Positions 1 to 6,700 of a stretch of DNA of 7,265 nucleotides are shown one piece after another. The first letter of the stretch is position 1; each line of letters opens with the position of its first letter. The notes beneath the pieces were generated by a model. That model worked only from the letters and a program-made list of their open reading frames with translations. It was not told the origin of the DNA and ran no database searches. The position numbers and the translations under genes are program-made. Source of the stretch: JBEVMS01 sp040508515 (GTDB lineage: Bacteria; Pseudomonadota; Gammaproteobacteria; Xanthomonadales; Rhodanobacteraceae). Where the stretch lies: the NCBI GenBank assembly GCA_040508515.1, contig JBEVMS010000239.1:1-7265 (forward strand), given 5' to 3'.

Positions 1-1399
1 GCCGCACGCGTAAGCGGTTCTCCGACAGGGTGCGCAGAATCGTACCGATGCGTCGCGGCACCTGTTGCATCAGATCGTGCAAATCCAGCAGCAGCGCCGC
101 GCTCTGTGAGGACGAAAACGTATTCATCAGATAACGCTGCAACAGGCCGCGCAGATGCTCGCGCACGATCGAACGCAGCGGCAGATGCGGATCGAGCGAC
201 GCCAACACGGTTTCCAGGTTGAGCAAGGTCTTACCCAGCAAGGTCAGTTCGGGCGGCGGGCGAATGCCGTTGCTGGCGCCGCGCATGGTCAGCTCCAACA
301 AAAAGCGACCTTCTGAAAACGGCGTGGCGGCCGGCTGCGCGGCATATCGCGAGACGCTGGCGGAGACATCGCGGCGATACTGTGCGCGGTGAAAATCCTC
401 CAACGGCGTACCCAGCGCCTCGCCGATATCGGCGACGCGATCACCCTCGCCGTCGACCGCCGCCAGCATCAGCCGCAGCAAGGTCATCCGGGTCTGCGGC
501 GATAAATGCGTCAGCATGCCAAGGTCGATCAGCGCGATCCGTCCATCGTCGGTCAGCAACACGTTGCCTGGATGCGGATCGGCATGCACCCGGCCCTGCT
601 CGAAGACCTGATCGAGGTAGGCGCGCAACAACTCGTCCGCATGCGCGCGCCACGAGCGTCCGCTCACCGAATGCGCACTCACCTTGACACCGAATACGCG
701 CTGCATGGTCAGCACGCGCGCGGTGCTGAGTTCGCGCACCGGGACGGGCACCACCAGGCGCGGATAGCCGTCCAATTGCGCGGCGAAACTGTCGAGGTTG
801 TCGCACTCCAGGCGAAAATCCAGCTCGCTCAGCAAGCTTCGGCGCAACTCTCCGATCCATTCGGCGAATCCGTAGCGCCGTCCCGCGTCGGTGTAATGCT
901 GCGCCGCGCCGGCGATCTGTTCGAGAATGGCCAAATCGCCCAGCACCTGCTCCACCAAGCCTGGGCGCTGCACCTTGAGCACCACCGCGCCGCCCTGCTT
1001 GAGCACCCCCGCATGCACCTGGGCCAACGAGCCGGCGGCCAGGGGCTGCGGATCGATGCTTTCAAAGAAATCGGACAGCGGCTGACCCAGCTCGGTTTCG
1101 ATCACCCGTCGCACGGTATCGAAGGGGATGGTCGCCACATGGTCCTGGATGCGCTGCAGGGCCAGCAGATAGGGCTCGGGTACCAGATCGGGCCGGGTCG
1201 ACAAGGCTTGTCCCATCTTGACGAAGGTCGGTCCCAGTTCCTCCAGTTCGGCGACAAACCGCTCGGGGCTCAACTCCGTGGCAGGCACGTGGCCGACATC
1301 CAGTGCGGCTTCGTCAACGTCGAACCCACGCCACACGCCGGAGCGGCGGTAGCGCAGCAAAAAAGCGCCTATCTTGGCGTAACGCGACCATGGCTCCAC
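1..1399 (-). CDS. AarF/ABC1/UbiB-family atypical kinase (3' end outside window)
   Basis: The frame runs without a stop from a GTG at 1399 to the left edge, giving 466 visible codons. Family hallmarks appear in order. The KxGQ motif is KMGQ (residues 61-64) inside EELGPTFVKMGQ. An alanine-rich loop AAGSLAQVH (121-129) replaces the usual glycine-rich loop. The ATP-site lysine lies in VVLKVQRPG (K142). ELDFRLECDN follows at 192-201, the catalytic-loop equivalent VHADPHPGN at 271-279, and the metal-binding IDLGM at 291-295 (D292). Family members are protein-kinase-like ATPases; UbiB/Coq8 supports ubiquinone synthesis at the inner membrane and usually ends in two transmembrane helices, which would lie beyond the edge here. 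The GTG start is chosen because AGGGAG lies 9 bases upstream and no in-frame ATG occurs near it; a nearby ATG (ccATGG) is out of frame. The N-terminus and the DLGM motif differ from my recollection of E. coli UbiB (DCGI), so this may be a paralogue rather than the canonical ubiB. Family assignment is firm; exact function is not. Confidence 0.93.
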   Translation of the reverse strand, partial: MEPWSRYAKIGAFLLRYRRSGVWRGFDVDEAALDVGHVPATELSPERFVAELEELGPTFVKMGQALSTRPDLVPEPYLLALQRIQDHVATIPFDTVRRVIETELGQPLSDFFESIDPQPLAAGSLAQVHAGVLKQGGAVVLKVQRPGLVEQVLGDLAILEQIAGAAQHYTDAGRRYGFAEWIGELRRSLLSELDFRLECDNLDSFAAQLDGYPRLVVPVPVRELSTARVLTMQRVFGVKVSAHSVSGRSWRAHADELLRAYLDQVFEQGRVHADPHPGNVLLTDDGRIALIDLGMLTHLSPQTRMTLLRLMLAAVDGEGDRVADIGEALGTPLEDFHRAQYRRDVSASVSRYAAQPAATPFSEGRFLLELTMRGASNGIRPPPELTLLGKTLLNLETVLASLDPHLPLRSIVREHLRGLLQRYLMNTFSSSQSAALLLDLHDLMQQVPRRIGTILRTLSENRLRVR

Positions 1400-1408
1400 G
1401 CAGTAGAA

Positions 1409-1414
1409 CTCCCT
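1409..1414 (-). promoter_or_regulatory. Ribosome binding site of the UbiB-like kinase gene
   Basis: AGGGAG on the minus strand lies 9 bases before the GTG at 1399. It supports the GTG as the start. The frame upstream is open only as far as a TAG at 1433-1435 and contains no better start codon. Confidence 0.7.
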
Positions 1415-1429
1415 GACACTTAAGACCCA

Positions 1430-1462
1430 AGCCTAGTGCGTCGGTTGTTCGGCAATCGTCAA
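1430..1462 (-). promoter_or_regulatory. Weak candidate promoter for the UbiB-like kinase gene
   Basis: On the minus strand TTGACG (1462-1457) is a 5-of-6 match to the sigma-70 -35 consensus. The nearest -10-like hexamer is TAGGCT (1435-1430), only 3 of 6 matches and 21 bases away, which is longer than the usual 16-18. A 17-base spacing would give GCACTA, which is a poor -10. The location, 30-60 bases before the GTG start and just past the hairpin at 1475-1520, is right for a promoter, but the sequence evidence is thin. Confidence 0.22.
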
Positions 1463-1474
1463 CGCAGCGCCCAA

Positions 1475-1520
1475 CGCACGATGCCATCGATCCAGCAAGA
1501 TCGGTGGCATCGGCTTTGCG
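1475..1520. repeat. Imperfect inverted repeat (hairpin), possible terminator
   Basis: GATGCCATCGATC (1480-1492) and GATCGGTGGCATC (1499-1511) are reverse complements except for one position and are separated by the 6-base loop CAGCAA. C1479 pairs with G1512, and CGCA (1475-1478) can pair with TGCG (1517-1520) across a 4-base bulge. The mismatched position is a G·U wobble in plus-strand RNA but an A·C mismatch in minus-strand RNA. The repeat begins 11 bases beyond the lipoprotein stop codon on the minus strand, a typical place for a terminator or a 3'-end stabilising hairpin. No T tract follows on either strand, so a classical intrinsic terminator is not supported. A protein-binding palindrome upstream of the kinase gene, or a dispersed genomic repeat, are alternatives. 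Confidence 0.6.
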
Positions 1521-1531
1521 CCATCCGCTAA

Positions 1532-1720
1532 CTAAGACCCCGTTTGGGTGGCCGTGCTGCTCGGCGCGGGCACGGTGCCGGCCGGCATAGGCACGGAAGG
1601 CGGCGTGCTGCCGGGCGTGGTCTGACCAGGCTCGCTATTGGGACTTTGCCGGTTGCAAGCCGCCAGCGACAGGGTCAGAGCGCATGCCAGTGCGGCAGTA
1701 GATAGCAGTGAGAATTTCAT
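1532..1720 (-). CDS. Small lipoprotein, function unknown (62 aa)
   Basis: The 62-residue product begins MKFSLLSTAALACALTLSLA. This is a classic lipoprotein signal peptide with a basic n-region, a hydrophobic segment at residues 3-19 and the lipobox LAAC at 19-22. Signal peptidase II would therefore cleave before Cys22, which would be lipidated. The residue after the cysteine is Asn, not Asp, so by the E. coli +2 rule outer-membrane sorting is favoured. The mature part is about 41 residues, rich in Pro, Ser, Thr and Gly, without cysteines beyond the lipid anchor or a recognisable domain, and is probably disordered. Two adjacent ATG codons exist (1723 and 1720). The second is chosen because GGAG lies 6 bases before it but only 3 before the first. 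The same frame is open further upstream to 2050, inside recD, but that part reads as antisense-like filler and the signal peptide would then be internal. It lies between recD and the kinase gene on the same strand. I do not recognise a family. Confidence 0.78.
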   Translation of the reverse strand: MKFSLLSTAALACALTLSLAACNRQSPNSEPGQTTPGSTPPSVPMPAGTVPAPSSTATQTGS

Positions 1721-1723
1721 CAT

Positions 1724-1871
1724 CGGCTCCGAGATTGGACTGTGGCGAACTTCACCTGGCTGCTCGGTAGAGCAGGACACTCGCTCAAGTAGCGCCAAGC
1801 ACGGTAGCCGGCACGTGTAGGGCGAGTCGTCGTTTGCATCACGCGCGCGACGCATGACGGCGAACTGCGTT
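1724..1871. other. Intergenic gap between recD and the lipoprotein gene
   Basis: These 148 bases hold the leader of the lipoprotein gene. I see no well-spaced -35/-10 pair on the minus strand and no hairpin with a T tract after recD. A short perfect hairpin, CTGCTC-GGTA-GAGCAG (1760-1775), lies 37 bases upstream of the lipoprotein ATG codons. It could be part of the 5' leader or mark the end of the recD transcript. The lipoprotein gene is therefore either transcribed from a promoter that does not resemble the sigma-70 consensus or read through from recD. Confidence 0.4.
1727..1730 (-). promoter_or_regulatory. Ribosome binding site deciding the lipoprotein start
   Basis: GGAG on the minus strand is followed by CCGATGATG. 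Spacing is 3 bases to the first ATG and 6 to the second, so the second ATG at 1720 is the likelier start. Choosing the first would only add one Met. Confidence 0.5.
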
Positions 1872-3791
1872 TCAGAACGGCAGCTTCCCCTGTTGTCCGG
1901 CAGGCCCGTATGGTTCGGCGGGCTCGGCCACCCCGCTTTCGGATTGAGCCGCTCCCAGCCCGGCTTGAACCGACGGCCTCGATTCGATCCCGCCGTAGCC
2001 CAAACGTGCCGCCAGCCCGCTGGCGCGCTGCAACGGTCGCGCCAACGCACTGGCGATCACCGCCTCGCTGGCCCATAGCTCGACCGCCTGCTTAGCGCGC
2101 GACAGCCCTGTGTAGAGCAATTGACGCGACACGATGCGATGGTCCGGATCGGGCGGCAGCAGCACCGCGGCCTGCGCGTACTCGGACCCCTGGCTTTTAT
2201 GGATGGTGATCGCAAAGGCGCCCTCATGCGCAGGCAAGGTGCCCGGGGTCAAACCACGCGCGGATGCCTGGCCATCCGCGGTGGTGGTTTCGAACCACAC
2301 GCGCAGGCTGCCGTCGGCATCGGCGAGGCATAGCCCGACGTCACCGTTGTAGAGCCGCGCGGCGTAGTCGTTGCGCGTGATCAGGATCGCGCGACCGGGG
2401 TACCACTGGCGTTCCTCGGGAATCTCCCATAGCCGCTTGAGGCGTTGTTCGATCGCGGCATTGAGCGCCACGGCGCCAAACGCATCCTCACGCAGCGCGC
2501 AGAGCAACTGGCGCCCGCTCAGCGCCTGCAGGGCGGCCAGGGCGATCGCGCTGCGCGCGCGTTGATTGGCTTCGTCGTCCGCGTGCACCGCCAGCGCCGG
2601 CAAGCGCGGGCGGATCGGCAACGCCGCCAAGGCCTCGCTCCAGCGTTGCAGCTCGCGGCGCAGACGCTCGGCGCTGTCGATCGATCGCCGCCGCGCGCCT
2701 GCGTCGGCCTCCAACATGGCCTGTGCCAGTGCCGCCGGGTCGCCGTCGCGCACCGCGCGGTTGATCGGTACCAGTTGCCGCTGGGCGCGAAAGCTGTGTT
2801 CCAACCGCACGATGTCGCTTGCGCCGGCGTACTCCAGCGCCGCGACCAGATCCATCATCACCGAGCCGGCGGCCACCGAGGTGAGCTGATCGGCGTCACC
2901 AACCAGAATCAAGGTGGCCTCGGGCCGCACCGCCGCCAGCAGCGCATGCAGCATGGCCAGATCGACCATCGAGGCCTCGTCCACCACCACCACGTCGGCG
3001 CCGATGGGATGCTCGGCGTTACGGGTGAAGGCGTTGCGCCGCGGGTCGTAACCGAGCAGGCGATGCAGGGTCAGCGCCTCGCCGTCGGGAATGCGTTCGA
3101 GCCCGGCGCTCCAACGGGGCGGCAACGCCGCCGCCAGCGCCTGCTTGCCTTGTCGCAGCGACTGCACCAGGCGTTGCGCCGCCTTGCCGGTGGGCGCGCC
3201 GACCTGGATCGTCAGCGCCGTCGCCGGCGTCAACCGCTGCAACATCAGCAGCATGCGCAGCACGGTGGTGGTCTTGCCCGTGCCAGGCCCGCCAGTCAGC
3301 ACGAACAGCTTGCGCCCGGCCACTGCCGCCACTGCGGCGCGCTGCGCCTGCACCGCTTCAGAGCGATCGTGCTGAAACAATTCGTCCAGCGCCGCCGCAT
3401 CGCCGGGCAGTGTCATCGCCGCCGCGCGGCGTTGCTGCAAAAGCGTTGCTACCGCTACCTCGTGCGCATGATTACGCCAGAGGTAAAAACGGCCATCACC
3501 ATCCAGAACATACGGTGCCGGTTTGCCGCCCTCGCTGACAAGCGGTTGCGCGCGCAAGGCCTCGACCTGGCTCGACTCCAATACCGGCATGCCGTGCCGG
3601 CCGGCCTGCGCGCCGGCCAGCGGCAAGGCGGTATCGCCTTCGCCATCGGCGAGGCTGGCCCAGGCGGCGACCCGCGCCAGCTCGGCCGAGCCGCCGTGCG
3701 CGATGGTCCAGCGCAGCAAAGCGCGATCCAGCGGGCGCCACAGCGCCTCGGCCAGTTCGTCGGCGGCACGGATGAAACGGTAGGCGCTCAT
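1872..3791 (-). CDS. recD: RecBCD exonuclease V, alpha subunit RecD (complete)
   Basis: This 639-residue protein is the 5'-to-3' SF1B helicase subunit of RecBCD, which unwinds double-strand breaks together with RecB and RecC. All helicase motifs are intact: Walker A GGPGTGKTTT (167-176, K173), motif Ia APTGKAAQRL (199-208), Walker B VVVVDEASM (267-275, D271/E272), motif III ILVGDADQL (295-303), motif IV LEHSFRAQ (330-337), motif V AITIHKSQGSEY (527-538) and motif VI LLYTGLSRAK (558-567). The N-terminal 150 residues, including YLWRNHAHEV near 103-112, match the RecD domain that contacts the other subunits. The start at 3791 overlaps the recB stop as ATGA and has GGAGGT 6 bases upstream, so it is well fixed and probably translationally coupled. 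The protein is somewhat longer than E. coli RecD (608 residues). The extra length is mainly a Gly/Ala/Pro/Glu-rich tail after about residue 595 that ends in QGKLPF. Assignment is secure from motifs and from the recB neighbour. Confidence 0.97.
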   Translation of the reverse strand: MSAYRFIRAADELAEALWRPLDRALLRWTIAHGGSAELARVAAWASLADGEGDTALPLAGAQAGRHGMPVLESSQVEALRAQPLVSEGGKPAPYVLDGDGRFYLWRNHAHEVAVATLLQQRRAAAMTLPGDAAALDELFQHDRSEAVQAQRAAVAAVAGRKLFVLTGGPGTGKTTTVLRMLLMLQRLTPATALTIQVGAPTGKAAQRLVQSLRQGKQALAAALPPRWSAGLERIPDGEALTLHRLLGYDPRRNAFTRNAEHPIGADVVVVDEASMVDLAMLHALLAAVRPEATLILVGDADQLTSVAAGSVMMDLVAALEYAGASDIVRLEHSFRAQRQLVPINRAVRDGDPAALAQAMLEADAGARRRSIDSAERLRRELQRWSEALAALPIRPRLPALAVHADDEANQRARSAIALAALQALSGRQLLCALREDAFGAVALNAAIEQRLKRLWEIPEERQWYPGRAILITRNDYAARLYNGDVGLCLADADGSLRVWFETTTADGQASARGLTPGTLPAHEGAFAITIHKSQGSEYAQAAVLLPPDPDHRIVSRQLLYTGLSRAKQAVELWASEAVIASALARPLQRASGLAARLGYGGIESRPSVQAGLGAAQSESGVAEPAEPYGPAGQQGKLPF

Positions 3792-6700
3792 GCGACCACC
3801 TCCATCGCGCGCCCGGCCAATACGGCATCGACCGCCTCGATCAGCGCATCGTCGAAGCGATGGCGCCAGATGCCGGCCCGCGGCGCGAGCCCCACCGCGC
3901 GCACGAATAGGTAAATCGACTCACCCAGGTGCGTGGCGCGATCGTAGTCGGCGATGCGCTGACGCAACATACGATCCAGCGCCACCGTGTACAGCAGCGC
4001 CTGGAATCGGTAGTGGTGATCGTCCATCGCCACCTCCAGTGCCTCCGGCAGGTAGTCATCCACCCGGTTGCCGAGGTAATTGCTCTTGTAGTCCAGCACG
4101 AGGTAACGGCCCTGGTGTTCAAGGATCAGATCGATTTTTCCGGTCATCCGACCGCGCAGGCTGGGCACGCTCAGCACCGGCACCAGCTCAGGCTCGCCAA
4201 AGCTGGTGCAGACCTCGCGCAGCGCGCGCATCGAGGCGGCATCCAGCAGGTAATGGAACTCCATCTCGGCCAGTTGTCGTTCGGCCGGCAACTCGCCCAG
4301 GCGCAGGCCCGGCAGCAATGGCGTATCAAGATTGGCCTGCACCCGCCGCGCCAGTTGATTGAGCACGTTGGCGCGCGCGCCCTCCTCCAACCGCACGCCG
4401 AACTCGGCCAAACTCTGTTCGATCAGGGCGCCCTGCTGGTCCATGGGAATGCCAAGCTTGCGATGCTCGAAGATCGCATGCAGCGCGTTGCCGATCTCAG
4501 CGCCGCGGATCGACGCCAACGCGGTCAGCTCGGGATGTTCCGCGCCCTGCTGCGCCGCCGACCAGTCGGACTCGACAATACTTGGCTGTAGATCGACTTC
4601 GTCGCTGGCGGCCTGATCTTCCAGCGCGCCGACGTGCACGCTGCGGGTCAAGGTGGAAAAACTGTAGACCTGCGCGGGCGGATGGGCCGGTGGCAGCGCC
4701 AGCGCATGCCGCGGCCGCGGCGCCGACTCAGTTGCCTGGAAATGCGTGTGCGGCCAGTGCCAGCCGCGCGCATTCCAATGCAACTGCGGTGTCAGGTTCA
4801 TCGGCGCATCCGCAGATGACGCCAGCAAGCGTTCGATGGCCGCGTCCAACGGCGCGCGCTGCGGGTCGCGCGGCGGCTTTTCGCTACGCGCGTCGGCCGC
4901 ACGTTCCGGCGGCAGCACATAGACATGGCAGGCATGGATGGCGCGAGTCAACGCGACGTAGAGCACACGGTGGCGCTCGTCCTGGCCCTCCCATGCGTAC
5001 TGCGCCTGCGCCGCTTTGCCCAAGCCGATCACGCGCTGCTGGCACAGCGGCTCGTGGATCGCCGCGATGGTGTCGTGCGCGTTGCGCGTGTGGTCCCACA
5101 TCAAGGGCAGGAAGACGATCGGAAACTCCAGGCCCTTGCTGGCGTGCAGGGTCATCAGACGCACCCGCCGCGCGTCCGATTCGATGCGCAATTGCTGTTC
5201 GTCGGTGGCGTCGGCACCCGCGCCGCCCAGGCCTTCGCGCTGCTGCGCCAGCCAGTCCAGCAGTTGTTCGCTGCCGTGCAACGTTTGAGCGGCCTCTTGC
5301 AGCAGCTCGCCTAGATGACGCAGATCGGTCAGCATGCGCTCGCCGTCACCGCCGGCCAGCACGGTTGGCGCGGCGCGATCGATCAGTGAGCGCACCACCG
5401 CCAGCACACCTTCGCGCTGCCAGCGCGCACGCCATTGCTGGAATTGCTGCTCGTAAATCAACCAGGCATCGGGCTGGTCGCGCAAGGCTTTTATCTGCGC
5501 ATAGCTCATGCCGTAGAGCCGGGTCGCCAACGCAGCGCGCAGCGCGCCCTCGTCATTGGCGTGCTCGATGCCGTAGAGCAGCACTTGAAGCTCGCGCGCT
5601 GCCTCCACCGCGAACACCGTGCTCTTGCCGGCGCCCACGCAGGGCACGCCGCGCTGCTGCAACAGGGCGCGCAATGTGGCGATATCCGCGTTGCCCGGCA
5701 AAAGCACCGCGATATCACCCGGCTGCAGCGGCTGCGTACCAAGGCGGTGCGTGCCCGCTTGCAGCATTGTGGCGATCTGGTTGGCGCAGGCCTCCAACGC
5801 CTGGCGCACGCGTCCATCCACCGCAGCCGGGTAATCGCGTTGCAAGTGCAATTGCAAGGGTTGCTCAAGCGGTGCGCCGTCGATCCGATACGGCTCGGCA
5901 TCGCGCCGCCCGCTGGCCTGCACGGGTTCATAGTGGATCGGCCCCTCCGCGCGGCTGCTCAGTTGCGTGCCGGCTGCGGCGTAGAACTGATTGAGCGCCG
6001 CCACCAGTCCGCGCGCCGAGCGATGATTGACCGCCAGCCGCAGCACCTCATCAGCGCTTTGCGCGGCTCGCAGATAGGCGTCGATATCGCCACCGCGAAA
6101 ACGGTAGATCGCCTGTTTGGGATCGCCGATCATCACCAACCGCCCGCGCGTCGCCTGCGCAGCATCGCGATAGATCGCATCGAGGATCGCGTACTGCTGC
6201 GCGTCGGTGTCCTGAAACTCATCCACCAGCGCCACCGGCCATTCCGCGAACAGCCGCTCGGCCAGGCCGCGATCGGATCGCGTCAATGCCTGCCGCACGC
6301 GCGCAATCAGCTCATCGAAACTCAACTGGCCGCGCGCGCTCAGGCGCTCCTCGCGCCAGCGTTCGACCTGCGCCAACCAGCCTTGCCAGGCCTCGACGCG
6401 CGGCGCTTCCAACTGGTACTCGGCCAGCCGCGCGGCGTCGCGTACCTGATCGCACAGCGGGTCGTGCCGCAGCGCTTCCCAGGCGCTCGGTAGACATTGC
6501 TCGCACCAATCGCCGAGCAGGTTGGCCAGGGTCGACTCCTTCAGCATGGCGCGTTCACGCAACCAGCCGACCAGCGCCAGCAAGGCGTTCTTCAGCGCGG
6601 TCTTGCGCGGCGCAAATAGATCCTTGCGCGCAGCCAGCGCTTCCAGCCGATCGGCCAGATCAGCCGGCAGCAGCCGCTCGATCGTCGCATCGTCCGGCGC

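Noticed and set aside
829..1065. A 78-codon minus-strand frame within the kinase gene.
   Set aside because: It is an out-of-frame reading of the kinase coding sequence on the same strand. The kinase frame through the same bases contains AAGSLAQVH and VVLKVQRPG.
506..1423. A 305-codon open frame on the plus strand opposite the kinase gene.
   Set aside because: The minus-strand frame carries all ABC1/UbiB motifs, while the plus-strand product has a Gln/His/Arg-rich antisense composition and no recognisable domain.
1532..2050. A longer 172-residue version of the lipoprotein starting at 2050.
   Set aside because: It would overlap recD by about 180 bases, bury the signal peptide and lipobox in the middle of the protein, and its first 110 residues look like an out-of-frame reading of recD and the gap. 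The start at 1720 has a properly spaced GGAG.
2445..3914. A 489-codon open frame on the plus strand opposite recD.
   Set aside because: It lies entirely opposite recD and the end of recB. Its product is a monotonous Arg/Gln/His/Ala-rich string with no motif, as expected for the antisense of a GC-rich gene with strong third-position bias. recD has every helicase motif.
4582..5994. A 470-codon open frame on the plus strand opposite recB, with others at 3929-4591, 5435-6493 and 6286-6903.
   Set aside because: All are opposite a well-defined recB frame and consist of Arg/Ala/Pro- or Gln/Arg/His-rich sequence without motifs or plausible start signals.
6223..6230. The E. coli Chi octamer GCTGGTGG on the minus strand inside recB.
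   Set aside because: It arises from the codons for Leu-Val-Asp of helicase motif II. One copy in a GC-rich window is unremarkable, and the Chi sequence of this organism is unknown.
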